A DNA stretch of 55,358 nt, taken from Comamonadaceae bacterium 2PF (GTDB taxonomy: Bacteria > Pseudomonadota > Gammaproteobacteria > Burkholderiales > Burkholderiaceae_C). The notes beneath the pieces are model-generated. The model was not told the DNA's origin. It did no database searches and saw nothing but the letters and a program-made list of their open reading frames with translations. Position 1 is the stretch's first letter. Each line of letters begins with the position of its first letter. This document shows positions 8,655 to 17,469 of the stretch, one piece after another. The stretch is taken from the NCBI GenBank assembly GCA_005502875.1, contig SCMV01000028.1:1-55358 (forward strand), given 5' to 3'. Both the position numbers and the translations under genes were made by a program.

Positions 8655-9212
8655 TCAGGCTTGTTGCTTGCGGCGACGCAGCATCAGGCCCACGCCAGCC
8701 AGGCCCACCAGGGTCATGGCGACGTCAGAGGCTTCAGGAGCGGGAGAGGCCACAGCGGTGGTCGAGATCTGGCCCTTGTACGAAGCCGTGTCCCACGAAC
8801 CTGCACCCAGGGTCACGTGACCGTTGACGGCCAGCGAGTAGGTGCCGGCGGTCAAGCCAGAGAAAGTGAAGGTGTTGAACTGGGGGACGTACAGGTCGTA
8901 GTCCAGCACGGTGACCGGGCTGGCGGTCGTGCCCTTGTAGAGGATCAGGCTGGTGATGTCCACATCGCGGAAGTCGATGAAGGCGCGGAACGTGCTGGAG
9001 TCGTCCGTGGAAACGCCCACCGAGCCGCCGCCAGCGATGGAGAAGGTGTACACGTCGCTGAAGTCCAGCGACTTGTTGAACGTGTTGCCGAAGTTCGTCG
9101 GGGTGGACGACAGTTGGCCGAGGTTCGTGGTGGTGGTGACCTGGGCGAAAGCCGAAGCCGCCAGGACGGTGGAGGCGACGACGCCACCGAGGAACTTGTG
9201 CAGACCGTTCAT
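8655..9212 (-). CDS. FxDxF-type PEP-CTERM surface protein
   Basis: 185 aa secreted protein. It has a signal peptide (residues 1-23, ending AASAFAQ), a beta-rich middle containing FSDVYTFSI (the FxDxF-type hallmark), and a C-terminal sorting tail. The tail has PEA (159-161) in place of PEP, then a hydrophobic helix and RRRKQQA. It is the likely substrate of the exosortase encoded downstream. The ATG at 9210-9212 has a ribosome site (GGGAG) 8 bases upstream and starts a clean signal peptide; an upstream extension was rejected. Function beyond surface or matrix association is unknown. Confidence 0.85.
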   Translation of the reverse strand: MNGLHKFLGGVVASTVLAASAFAQVTTTTNLGQLSSTPTNFGNTFNKSLDFSDVYTFSIAGGGSVGVSTDDSSTFRAFIDFRDVDITSLILYKGTTASPVTVLDYDLYVPQFNTFTFSGLTAGTYSLAVNGHVTLGAGSWDTASYKGQISTTAVASPAPEASDVAMTLVGLAGVGLMLRRRKQQA

Positions 9213-9323
9213 TGTTCTTCTCCCGAAGGAACTGTTGATGGGTGAACGATATCGGGAAATGTTTCCGTTTGTTATCCCCCGTTTGCGTGCCATCGTGCAC
9301 AGCAGCCAATTCGCGTTTACCCT

Positions 9324-10634
9324 TTATTTCACTTGACGCAAGAAAGGATTGATCGCCAGGGCCATTCGGGCTGCAGCCCCCTGGTGGCTGGCAGAAAATG
9401 TCAAAGCTGCCTCCCGCGAAGCAGGGAGCCCGCCGCTTTGCAAGGCCTGCCAGACCCGCTGACAGCCTTCGTCAAAATTTGCCACGCGCCAAGCCGCCCC
9501 TGCCGCCAGTCCTTGCTCGGCCGCTTCGGCAAAATTGAAGGTCGACGGCCCCAAGACCAGCGGGCAACCACAAGCCGCCGCTTCGATGAGGTTCTGCCCT
9601 CCCAGGGGGGCGAAGCTGCCGCCCAGCAACCCGATGTCGGCGCAAGCGTAATAAGCGGGCATCTCGCCCATGCTGTCGCCCAGCCAGACGTCAGCGGACA
9701 AAGCCTGTGCATCGGGGGTGTCATCACGGCCGGCCTGGCCCCACGTGCTGCGGCGAGACACCCGCCAGCCCATGGACTCGATGGCAGACGCCACCTCATC
9801 AAAGCGTTGCGGATGACGCGGCACGATCAGCAGCCTGGGCGCCGAGCCCGCCGGCACGCCCTCCAGCAGCTTGAGCCACGCGGCCAGCAGCGCGGGCTCT
9901 TCACCCTCCCGGGTGCTGGCGGCCAGCACGATGGGTCGCCCCAGCGCTTGTCGCCAGGCTCGTCCGCGCGCCAGCAGCGCAGGGGGCGGGGTCATGTCGA
10001 ATTTGACGTTGCCCATCACCTCGACAGGTCGAGCCCCCATCTGCAGCAGTCGGGCCGCGTCGCCCTCGGTCTGGGCCAGGGTCAGGCTCAGCGCCGAGGC
10101 CGCTGGTTTCAACAGCGAGGCAAAGCGCTCACCCTGGCGCAGGCTCTTGTCGCTCAGGCGTGCGTTGGCCAGCACCATGGGGATGCCCTGGCGGCGGGCC
10201 CCGTGCACCAGGTTCGGCCAGACCTCGGTTTCCATCAGCACACCGACGTCAGGTCGGAAATGCCTGAGGAATCGCTGGACAGCACCCGGGGTGTCGAAAG
10301 GCAACCAGGCCTGGGCATCACCCTGCGTCATCAGGGCCTGTCCAGCCTCGCGACCGGTGGCCGTCGTGTGGGTCAGCAGCAGGCGCATGCCGGGCAGGCT
10401 GGCCCGCAGCGCCTGGATGAGGGGCGTGGCTGCACGCGTTTCCCCCAAAGAGACGGCATGCAACCAAACCACCGGCACCTGAGCATCCTTGCGCCAGGCT
10501 GGGCCACGGTGGCAGCCCAGGCGCTGATGCCACCAACGTCGGTAACCTGGCTCTTGTCGGCCTCGAGACCAGACCCGCCACAGGTAGGCAGGCGTGCCCA
10601 GCCTCAGCAAGGTCGAATACAGCTGGCGGGCCAC
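9324..10634 (-). CDS. waaA: 3-deoxy-D-manno-octulosonic acid (Kdo) transferase
   Basis: 436 aa GT-B glycosyltransferase that adds Kdo from CMP-Kdo to lipid A precursor at the inner membrane during lipopolysaccharide synthesis. The N terminus has a hydrophobic anchor, then WLHAVSLGETRAA, the METEVWPNL motif, RLSDKS, and near the C terminus GGQNLIEAAACGCPLVLGP and HTFNF-like STFNFAEA. The GTG at 10632-10634 was chosen because residues from there align in register with the E. coli protein start, and any longer frame would run into the upstream mutase gene. That gene ends 43 bases before this start, so the two are probably co-transcribed. Confidence 0.92.
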   Translation of the reverse strand: MARQLYSTLLRLGTPAYLWRVWSRGRQEPGYRRWWHQRLGCHRGPAWRKDAQVPVVWLHAVSLGETRAATPLIQALRASLPGMRLLLTHTTATGREAGQALMTQGDAQAWLPFDTPGAVQRFLRHFRPDVGVLMETEVWPNLVHGARRQGIPMVLANARLSDKSLRQGERFASLLKPAASALSLTLAQTEGDAARLLQMGARPVEVMGNVKFDMTPPPALLARGRAWRQALGRPIVLAASTREGEEPALLAAWLKLLEGVPAGSAPRLLIVPRHPQRFDEVASAIESMGWRVSRRSTWGQAGRDDTPDAQALSADVWLGDSMGEMPAYYACADIGLLGGSFAPLGGQNLIEAAACGCPLVLGPSTFNFAEAAEQGLAAGAAWRVANFDEGCQRVWQALQSGGLPASREAALTFSASHQGAAARMALAINPFLRQVK

Positions 10635-10677
10635 CCAGGCCCGCAAAGGTGTCGGCAAAGCGCTCAAGGTCGCGGCA

Positions 10678-12066
10678 TCAGTGCGCAGACGCACCCACGT
10701 GCGCGTCAGGCTTGACCGCCAGGATGGCGGCCATGAAATGCGCCTGGATGCGCTCGAGCGCGGCGGGCGTCTGGCCCTCGAAGCGCAACACCAGCACCGG
10801 CGTGGTGTTGGAAGCGCGCACCAGGCCAAAGCCGTCGTCGTAGTCGGCGCGCAGGCCGTCGATGGTCGTGAGTTGAGCGCCCTCGAACTTCGCGGTCTGG
10901 CGCAGCTTCTCGATGACGGCGTGGTGCTCGCCCTCGGCGCAAGGCACGTTCAACTCAGGCGTGCTGTGGCTGGTGGGCAGCGCGTTGAGCACGGCGCTCG
11001 GGTCCGGCACCTTCGAGAGGATCTCGAGCAGGCGCGCAGCGGTGTAGGTGGCGTCGTCAAAGCCGTACCAGCGCTCGGCAAAGAAGATGTGGCCGCTCAT
11101 CTCGCCGGCGAAAGGCGCGCCGGTTTCCTTGAGCTTGGCCTTGACCAGCGAGTGGCCTGTTTTGTGCATCAGGGGCTCGCCGCCTGCAGCGCGGATGGCC
11201 ACGGCCAGTTGCTGGCTGCACTTGACGTCGAAGATGATCTTGCCGCCGGGCACGCGGCTGAGCACGTCGCGCGCGAACAGCATGATCTGACGATCGGGGA
11301 AGATGTTGTTGCCTTCCTTGGTGACCACGCCCAGGCGGTCGCCGTCACCGTCGAAAGCCAGACCGAGGTCAGCGCCCTGCTCTTTCACGGCCTGGATCAG
11401 GTCGCGCAGGTTCTCCGGCTTGGACGGGTCGGGGTGGTGGTTGGGAAAGTCGCCATCGACCTCTGAGAACAGCTCGGTGACCTCGCAGCCCAGCGCACGC
11501 AAGATGCCCGGGGCCGAAGCACCCGGGATGCCGTTGCCGGAGTCGACCACGATCTTGAGTGGGCGCGCCAGCTTGGCGTCCCCCAGGATGCGCTGGGTGT
11601 ACTCGGGCAGCACATCGAGGGTGCTCAGGCTGCCCTGACCTTGTGCGTAGTCTTCGGCCTCGATGCGCTGACGCAGGCCCTGGATGTCGTCGCCGTAGAT
11701 GGCGCGGCCAGCCAGCACCATCTTGAAGCCGTTGTAGTCCTTGGGGTTGTGGCTGCCGGTGACCTGGATGCCGCTGTGGCAGCCCTGGTCGGCGCGCGTG
11801 GCGGCCACGTAGTAAAGCATGGGCGTGGTGACCGCGCCCAGGTCGATCACGTTGATGCCGGTGCTGCGCAGGCCCTTGATGAGCGCGCCGCTGAGCGAGG
11901 GGCCAGAGAGTCGACCGTCGCGGCCAATGGCCACGGCCTTCTCGCCCAGCTTGAGCGCTTCGGTGCCGAAGGCGCGGCCCAGGTGTTCGGCCACGGCTTC
12001 GTTCAAGGTCTGCCCGACGATGCCTCGGATGTCGTAGGCCTTGAAGATGGAAGCGGCGACTTGCAT
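10678..12066 (-). CDS. phosphomannomutase/phosphoglucomutase
   Basis: 462 aa alpha-D-phosphohexomutase of the AlgC/ManB type, interconverting 6-phospho and 1-phospho mannose or glucose for surface polysaccharide precursors. Visible are the N-terminal FKAYDIRGIVG, the phosphoserine loop TGSHNPKDYNG, the metal-binding DGDGDRLG, the sugar-binding GEMSGHIFF and a C-terminal phosphate-binding domain. The ATG at 12064-12066 has an AAGGA ribosome site 6 bases upstream. It precedes waaA on the same strand, which fits envelope polysaccharide synthesis. The preferred sugar cannot be decided, so no symbol is given. Confidence 0.92.
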   Translation of the reverse strand: MQVAASIFKAYDIRGIVGQTLNEAVAEHLGRAFGTEALKLGEKAVAIGRDGRLSGPSLSGALIKGLRSTGINVIDLGAVTTPMLYYVAATRADQGCHSGIQVTGSHNPKDYNGFKMVLAGRAIYGDDIQGLRQRIEAEDYAQGQGSLSTLDVLPEYTQRILGDAKLARPLKIVVDSGNGIPGASAPGILRALGCEVTELFSEVDGDFPNHHPDPSKPENLRDLIQAVKEQGADLGLAFDGDGDRLGVVTKEGNNIFPDRQIMLFARDVLSRVPGGKIIFDVKCSQQLAVAIRAAGGEPLMHKTGHSLVKAKLKETGAPFAGEMSGHIFFAERWYGFDDATYTAARLLEILSKVPDPSAVLNALPTSHSTPELNVPCAEGEHHAVIEKLRQTAKFEGAQLTTIDGLRADYDDGFGLVRASNTTPVLVLRFEGQTPAALERIQAHFMAAILAVKPDAHVGASAH

Positions 12067-12233
12067 GGTGATCCTTTTTGTCTGGATGAGGTGTGGCTGG
12101 CGTCGGGCGGCATCGTGTGGCGCCCCTCCCGTTGCCGGCATTGTAGGGAGCAAGACGGGGGCCACATGCGCTGGACGCCCCGAGGATGCAGGGGGAGCGT
12201 GACACTTGGTGCCCACCCGTATCATCTTGTCGG

Positions 12234-13157
12234 ATGAAACCGCGCGACCTGCTCACCCTCATCGCCTTGGCCGCCGTGTGGGGTGCGTCCTTCCTGTTCC
12301 TGCGCGTGGCCGCGCCCGTGGTCGGGCCGGTGGCGGTGGCGGCGGCACGCGTGGGCCTGGCGGCCGTGTTGCTGGCCCTGGCCCTGCTGGTCACACGGCA
12401 GGCCGCACCTTCGCGTCGCAACTGGCCAGATCTGATGGTGTCGGCGCTGCTGTCCTGCGTCGTGCCGGCGTTGTGCCTCGGACAGGCCGCGCTGTCGCTG
12501 CCGGCGGGGCTGATGTCCATCCTCAACGCGACCACGCCGCTGTGGGGCGTGCTGGTGGGCTGGGTGTGGAGCCGGCAGGCACCTTCGCGTGCGGTGGTGG
12601 GCGGCATGCTGGCGGGGCTGATCGGGGTGGGCATCCTGACCGGGCCTGGCGCCCTGGCGCCCACGCAGGCCAGCGCAGCCTCGAATGGTTTCACGCCGGT
12701 GGCGCTGATCCTGGCGGCCACCCTCTCGTATGCGATTTCGGTGCACCACGCCCGACGGCGCCTGCAACACCTCAGCCCGATGGCGCTGTGCGCAGGCACC
12801 ATGGTGCTGGCATCAGGCTGCCTGATCGGACCCGCGCTGTTCATGGGGCCCGCGGGCCTGCCTTCCGGACACTGGTCGGACGTGCCTGCTGCCGCCTGGG
12901 GCGCCATGTTCGCGCTGGGCGCCGTCTGCACCGCCATGGCCTACACGGTGTTCTTCCAGCTGATCCAGCGCCTGGGGCCGACGCCTGCGCTCACCGTCAC
13001 CTTCCTCATCCCGGTGTTCGGCATGCTGTGGGGCGCCCTCTTCCTGGGCGAAACCATCACCCCACTGATGTTGCTGGGCACCGCCATCATCGCCTGGGGG
13101 ACCTGGCAGTCCGCGCGCTTGCCAAACAACTCGTCGCTCGCGCAGCAGGCCACCTGA
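12234..13157 (+). CDS. EamA-family (DMT superfamily) transporter
   Basis: 307 aa inner-membrane protein with about ten hydrophobic helices in two EamA repeats. The first begins LLTLIALAAVWGASFLFLRVA, and the second ends PVFGMLWGALFLGE followed by a last helix. The family exports metabolites, but the substrate is unknown. The ATG at 12234 follows the N terminus expected for the family. It is divergent from the mutase gene and lies 36 bases upstream of the MaoC gene. Confidence 0.85.
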   Translation: MKPRDLLTLIALAAVWGASFLFLRVAAPVVGPVAVAAARVGLAAVLLALALLVTRQAAPSRRNWPDLMVSALLSCVVPALCLGQAALSLPAGLMSILNATTPLWGVLVGWVWSRQAPSRAVVGGMLAGLIGVGILTGPGALAPTQASAASNGFTPVALILAATLSYAISVHHARRRLQHLSPMALCAGTMVLASGCLIGPALFMGPAGLPSGHWSDVPAAAWGAMFALGAVCTAMAYTVFFQLIQRLGPTPALTVTFLIPVFGMLWGALFLGETITPLMLLGTAIIAWGTWQSARLPNNSSLAQQAT

Positions 13158-13193
13158 GGCGGGCCCTTCCTATCCTCACCCGAAACCACACCC

Positions 13194-13673
13194 ATGGACC
13201 AAGACAAGCAGCCCGCCATCCGCTGGCATTGGGAAGACATCAACGAAGGCCTTTGCCTGACCTTCGGCCCCAAACTGATCGAGCGAGAGGAAGTCATCCG
13301 ATTCGCCACCGAATTCGACCCCCAGCCCTTTCACCTGAGCGAGGAAGCCGGCCAGGCTTCCCTGTTCGGTGGACTGGCGGCCAGCGGCTGGCACACGGCC
13401 GGCATCGTCATGCGACTGATGTGCGATGGGTTTTTGCTGCAGTCCAGCAGCCTGGGCTCGCCGGGGCTGGACAGCTTGCGTTGGCTCAAGCCCGTGATGG
13501 TGGGCGACGAGGTGCGCGCCCGCATGACGGTGCTGGCCAAGCGGCCGATGAAGAGCAAACCGCACGTGGGGCTGGTGCAAACGCGCTGGGAAGCGCTCAA
13601 CCAGCGCGACGAGGTGGTGATGACGATCGAGAGCTGGGCGATGTTCGGCAGGCGTGAGGTCGCCACCAGCTGA
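13194..13673 (+). CDS. MaoC-family dehydratase
   Basis: 159 aa single-hotdog protein of the MaoC/(R)-specific enoyl-CoA hydratase group. The hydratase motif is seen as FATEFDPQPFHL, then GGLAASGWHTAGI, with the expected Asp and His. Such proteins hydrate enoyl-CoA esters; the physiological substrate is unknown. It is probably co-transcribed with the EamA gene and is followed by a strong bidirectional terminator. Confidence 0.85.
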   Translation: MDQDKQPAIRWHWEDINEGLCLTFGPKLIEREEVIRFATEFDPQPFHLSEEAGQASLFGGLAASGWHTAGIVMRLMCDGFLLQSSSLGSPGLDSLRWLKPVMVGDEVRARMTVLAKRPMKSKPHVGLVQTRWEALNQRDEVVMTIESWAMFGRREVATS

Positions 13674-13684
13674 ACACAAAGCAA

Positions 13685-13714
13685 AAAGCCCTGATGGCGA
13701 ACCATCAGGGCTTT
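13685..13714. terminator. bidirectional terminator between the MaoC gene and the tRNA operon
   Basis: A 13-bp perfect stem (AAAGCCCTGATGG / CCATCAGGGCTTT) with a 4-base loop. Read on the minus strand it ends in a run of T and closes the tRNA operon; on the plus strand it closes the MaoC transcript. Confidence 0.85.
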
Positions 13715-13720
13715 GCATTT

Positions 13721-13797
13721 TGGCGGAGTGGACGGGACTCGAACCCGCGACCCCCGGCGTGACAGGCCGGTATTCTAACCAACTGAACTACCACTCC
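13721..13797 (-). tRNA. tRNA-Asp (GTC), copy 1
   Basis: 77-nt cloverleaf with CCA encoded, a GGAGTGG/CCACTCC acceptor stem and GTC anticodon in CCTGTCACG. It is the last gene of the minus-strand tRNA operon and the same as the copy at 14148-14224. Confidence 0.95.
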
Positions 13798-13849
13798 GCG
13801 TGGCTGACGTCTGTGCCGATCTTGCGATCAACCAAGCGCCGTCAAAACT

Positions 13850-13925
13850 TGGCGTCCCCTAGGGGATTCGAACCCCTGTAGCCACCGTGAAAGGGTGGTG
13901 TCCTAGGCCTCTAGACGAAGGGGAC
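13850..13925 (-). tRNA. tRNA-Glu (TTC), copy 1
   Basis: 76-nt cloverleaf with CCA encoded, GTCCCCT/AGGGGAC acceptor stem and TTC anticodon in CCTTTCACG. It lies between the Ala and Asp tRNAs. A second copy is at 14277-14352, and the enzyme that charges it (gltX) lies just upstream on the same strand. Confidence 0.95.
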
Positions 13926-13985
13926 TCCGTCAAATCGAATTGTCATGAAACGAACCGCCCTCGGTACCGGCGACGCCTGGTTGGA

Positions 13986-14061
<76 letters not shown>

Positions 14062-14147
14062 TTGTGTCACCACACAGGGCGCCGCGCTGGCACCGAGACT
14101 GACCCGTTTCGACGCTGCTGTGTCACCAGCAACGCCATCAAAATGCT

Positions 14148-14224
14148 TGGCGGAGTGGACGGGACTCGAACCCGCGACCCCCGGCGTGACAGGCCGGTAT
14201 TCTAACCAACTGAACTACCACTCC
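14148..14224 (-). tRNA. tRNA-Asp (GTC), copy 2
   Basis: 77-nt gene with the same sequence as the copy 427 bases away, CCA encoded and GTC anticodon. Its flank toward tRNA-Glu also matches the other copy except for a few bases. Confidence 0.95.
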
Positions 14225-14276
14225 GCGTGGCTGACGTCTGTGTTGACCTTGCGATCAACCAAGTGCCGTCAAAACT

Positions 14277-14352
14277 TGGCGTCCCCTAGGGGATTCGAAC
14301 CCCTGTAGCCACCGTGAAAGGGTGGTGTCCTAGGCCTCTAGACGAAGGGGAC
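14277..14352 (-). tRNA. tRNA-Glu (TTC), copy 2
   Basis: 76-nt gene with the same sequence as the copy at 13850, offset by exactly 427 bases, CCA encoded and TTC anticodon. Confidence 0.95.
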
Positions 14353-14428
14353 TTCAATCCTTCATCAACCCGATCGACGCTGTGCCTGGCCCAACTGCAA
14401 CCCGGTCACCGAACAACCCGAAGGTTGG

Positions 14429-14504
<76 letters not shown>

Positions 14505-14548
14505 GTCAGATGGCGTCTTGCGTTGCCTTCTTTCGGCTTTGCCCGGCT

Positions 14549-14567
14549 GCTTTGTTTCAAACAAAGC
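14549..14567 (-). other. inverted repeat in the tRNA operon leader
   Basis: A 9-bp perfect inverted repeat (GCTTTGTTT / AAACAAAGC around one base) lies between the predicted promoter and the first tRNA. It may fold in the leader RNA or serve as a protein or processing site; no T-tract follows, so it is not a standard terminator. Confidence 0.5.
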
Positions 14568-14588
14568 GTCGTATCAAGCGAGACCGCG

Positions 14589-14618
14589 AGTATATACCGA
14601 TTTTTGATCCCAGCACAA
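14589..14618 (-). promoter_or_regulatory. sigma-70-like promoter of the tRNA operon
   Basis: On the minus strand, TTGTGC (14613-14618) and TATACT (14589-14594) are separated by 18 bases, followed by a GC-rich discriminator (CGCGG), as expected for stable-RNA promoters under stringent control. It lies 85 bases before the first tRNA. Confidence 0.55.
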
Positions 14619-14630
14619 GTGCCGAGCACT

Positions 14631-16097
14631 TCAACGCAGTCGTTGCAGAACTGCGTCACGCTCGAACAACGCCAGCACGGCGTCGACCGAGGGCGTCTGC
14701 GAGCGGCCGCACACGAGCAGGCGCACAGGGATGGCGAGTTGGGGCATCTTCAGGCCGAATTCGGTCAGCGTGTCCTTCATGGCTTGCGCGATGGCCGCAG
14801 CTTCCCAGGCGCAGCTTGCCAAGCGCGCAGCCAGGCCGGCAACAGCGGGCTTGACGGCATCGGTCAGCTTCTCGGCCAACTCCTGAGCGGGGGGCGTGAC
14901 GTCGGCCACGTACATGCTCAGCCAGTCGGCCAGCTCGACGGTGGTGGCGCAGCGGTCCTTGAACAGGGCGCACATGGCGGCCAGTCGGGCCTCGCCCTGC
15001 CCTGCGGCCAGTTCGGCCGGCAGGTTCACGCCACGGCGGGCGAACTGCTCGCGCACGAGGCCCGCCAGCATCACGTCATCGGCGGTCTTCATGTGCTGCT
15101 GGGCAACCCAGCGCAGCTTGGCTTCATCGAACTGGCTGGCGCTGCGGCCCAGGTGATCGAGGTTGAACCACTCGATGAACTGGGCGCGCGAGAAGATCTC
15201 GTCGTCGCCATGGCTCCAGCCCAGGCGAGCCAGGTAGTTGACGATGGCGTCGGCCAGGAAGCCTTCGTCGCGGTACTGCGTGACGGCCTTGGCACCATGG
15301 CGCTTGGACATCTTGGAGACGTGCTTCTCGCCGTGCTCGTCCACCGTTTCGGTCATCACGGTGGGCAGGTGGGCGTAGACGGGCGGCTCTTGGCCCAAGG
15401 CGCGCAGGATGTTGATCTGGCGCGGGGTGTTGTTGACGTGGTCGTCGCCTCGGATGACGTGGGTGATGCCCATGTCCATGTCGTCGACCACGACGCAGAA
15501 GTTGTAGGTGGGCGTGCCGACGATGCCATCGCTGCCTTCGGCGGCCGGGCGAGCGATCACCAGGTCATCGAGCTCGTCGTTGCTGATCTCGATGCGGCCC
15601 TTGACCTTGTCCTCCCACACGACGCTGCCGCCTTGCGGGTTCTTGAAGCGCAGCACGGGCTTCACCCCAGCGGGCACCGGCGGCAGGGTCTTGCCGGGCT
15701 CGGGCCGCCAAGTGCCGTCATAGCGGGGCTTTTCCTTGTTGGCCATCTGCTTTTCGCGCAACGCGTCCAGCTCGGCCGAGCTCATGTAGCAGGGGTAGAT
15801 CAGACCCTTGTCCAGCATCTGCTGCACGACCTCTTTGTAGCGGTCCATGCGCTGCATTTGGTAGAACGGGCCTTCGTCGTGGTTCAGGCCCAGCCACTGC
15901 ATGCCCTCGAGGATGACATCGACGGCGGCTTGCGAAGAGCGCTCTTCGTCGGTGTCTTCGATGCGCAGGATGAAGACGCCGTTGTTGGCGCGCGCGAAGG
16001 CCCAGGGGTAGAGGGCCGAGCGGATGTTGCCCAGGTGGATGAAACCAGTGGGCGACGGGGCGAAACGCGTGCGGACAGGGGTGCGGACTTGGGACAT
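14631..16097 (-). CDS. gltX: glutamyl-tRNA synthetase
   Basis: 488 aa class I aminoacyl-tRNA synthetase that joins glutamate to tRNA-Glu. The HIGH-type motif appears as [11 protein letters not shown] near the N terminus, and the KMSKR motif as [11 protein letters not shown] near residue 262. Length is normal for the family. The C-terminal anticodon-binding domain is complete. The start lies 19 bases after the metZ stop, so gltX may be read from the same long transcript. Two tRNA-Glu genes lie immediately downstream. Confidence 0.96.
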   Translation of the reverse strand: MSQVRTPVRTRFAPSPTGFIHLGNIRSALYPWAFARANNGVFILRIEDTDEERSSQAAVDVILEGMQWLGLNHDEGPFYQMQRMDRYKEVVQQMLDKGLIYPCYMSSAELDALREKQMANKEKPRYDGTWRPEPGKTLPPVPAGVKPVLRFKNPQGGSVVWEDKVKGRIEISNDELDDLVIARPAAEGSDGIVGTPTYNFCVVVDDMDMGITHVIRGDDHVNNTPRQINILRALGQEPPVYAHLPTVMTETVDEHGEKHVSKMSKRHGAKAVTQYRDEGFLADAIVNYLARLGWSHGDDEIFSRAQFIEWFNLDHLGRSASQFDEAKLRWVAQQHMKTADDVMLAGLVREQFARRGVNLPAELAAGQGEARLAAMCALFKDRCATTVELADWLSMYVADVTPPAQELAEKLTDAVKPAVAGLAARLASCAWEAAAIAQAMKDTLTEFGLKMPQLAIPVRLLVCGRSQTPSVDAVLALFERDAVLQRLR

Positions 16098-16116
16098 GTG
16101 GGGGGTCGGTCGATCT

Positions 16117-17415
16117 TCAAGCGTTCAGGGTGTCGAGACCGCGGGCCAGGTCGGCCTTCAGGTCATCGATGTGCTCCAGGCCCACGGCCACGCGGATCAT
16201 GCCCTGCGTGATGCCGGCGGCCAGGCGCTGCTCTTCGGTGAGGCGCCCGTGCGAGGTGCTCGACGGGTGCGTGATCAAGGTCTTGGTGTCGCCCAGGTTG
16301 GAGGTGATGGAGCACAGCTTGGTGTGGTCGATCACGTGGAAAGCGGCCTGGCGAAGGCGCTTGGCGTCATCGCTCAGCACCGCAGGTGCCGGCACGGTGA
16401 TGGCGCCCTGAGCGGGCTTGGTGGTGAAGGACACCACCGCACCGCCACAGCCGTTTTGCTGCTTCATGGCCAGTGCGTGCTGCGGGTGGCTGGGCAGGCC
16501 AGGGTAGTAGACCTGATCGACCTGCGGCTGCTGCTCCAGCCACTGGGCCAACTTGAGCGCGTTGTCGCTTTGCGCGGCCATGCGGATCGACAGCGTCTCC
16601 AGGCCCTTGAGCACGACCCAGGCGTTGAAAGGCGCCAGCGTCATGCCGGCGCCGCGCAGGGTGGTCATCAGGGGGCCGTTGACGATGGCGTCGGGGCCGC
16701 AGACGGCACCGGCCAGCACGCGGCCCTGGCCATCGAGGTACTTGGTGCCGGAGTGGATGATCAGGTCGGCGCCCATCTCCACGGGCTTTTGCAGCGCGGG
16801 TGTGCAAAAACAGTTGTCCACGGCCAGCAAGGCGCCAGCGGCGTGAGCGATATCCGCCAGCGCCGCGATGTCGCAGACCTCGGTCAACGGGTTGCTGGGC
16901 GTTTCGGCGAAGAACAGCTTGGTGTTGGGCTTGACCGCCGCACGCCAGGCACCGACATCGGTCTGCGACACGAAAGTGGTCTCGATGCCGAACTTGCCGA
17001 ACTGGGTCTGCAGCAGGGTGATGGTCGAGCCGAACACGCTTTGCGAGCACACGATGTGATCGCCCGACTTGAGCAGGCCCATGACCAGCAGCAAGATGGC
17101 GCTCATGCCGCTGGCCGTGGCGATGCAGGCCTCGGTGCCTTCGAGCGCGGCCAGGCGGCGCTCGAACATCATGGTGGTGGGGTTGGTGAAGCGCGTGTAG
17201 ACGAAGGCTTCTTCTTCGTTGGCGAAGCGCGCGGCGGCCGTGGCCGCATCGGGGTGATTGAAGCTGCTGGTCAAAAACAGCGCTTCGGAGTTCTCACCCC
17301 ATTGCGTGGGCGGCAGGCCCTCGCGCACGGACAGCGTCTCGATGCGGGCATCGGGCGGCAGGTCCTTGCGGGGCAAGCGCTTCTTGTCGTCGGTCTGGTT
17401 GTCGGACTTGGCCAT
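16117..17415 (-). CDS. metZ: O-succinylhomoserine sulfhydrylase
   Basis: 432 aa PLP enzyme of the Cys/Met-metabolism fold type I group, making homocysteine from O-succinylhomoserine and sulfide in methionine synthesis. The PLP lysine lies in [16 protein letters not shown], and upstream there is [21 protein letters not shown] cofactor binding. The ATG at 17413-17415 has a very strong AGAGGAGG site upstream; a longer frame was rejected. It follows purF after 54 bases, a neighbourhood seen widely in beta- and gammaproteobacteria. O-acetylhomoserine as substrate cannot be excluded. Confidence 0.9.
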   Translation of the reverse strand: MAKSDNQTDDKKRLPRKDLPPDARIETLSVREGLPPTQWGENSEALFLTSSFNHPDAATAAARFANEEEAFVYTRFTNPTTMMFERRLAALEGTEACIATASGMSAILLLVMGLLKSGDHIVCSQSVFGSTITLLQTQFGKFGIETTFVSQTDVGAWRAAVKPNTKLFFAETPSNPLTEVCDIAALADIAHAAGALLAVDNCFCTPALQKPVEMGADLIIHSGTKYLDGQGRVLAGAVCGPDAIVNGPLMTTLRGAGMTLAPFNAWVVLKGLETLSIRMAAQSDNALKLAQWLEQQPQVDQVYYPGLPSHPQHALAMKQQNGCGGAVVSFTTKPAQGAITVPAPAVLSDDAKRLRQAAFHVIDHTKLCSITSNLGDTKTLITHPSSTSHGRLTEEQRLAAGITQGMIRVAVGLEHIDDLKADLARGLDTLNA

Positions 17416-17469
17416 GCGGCCTCCTCTGAGCCCAGCCTGCTCGAGCAAGCCAGGGCCCGGTCTGGGTTC

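Noticed and set aside
17416-17469. Possible SAM-type riboswitch before metZ
   Set aside because: The gap to purF is only 54 bases and holds no recognisable structured element.
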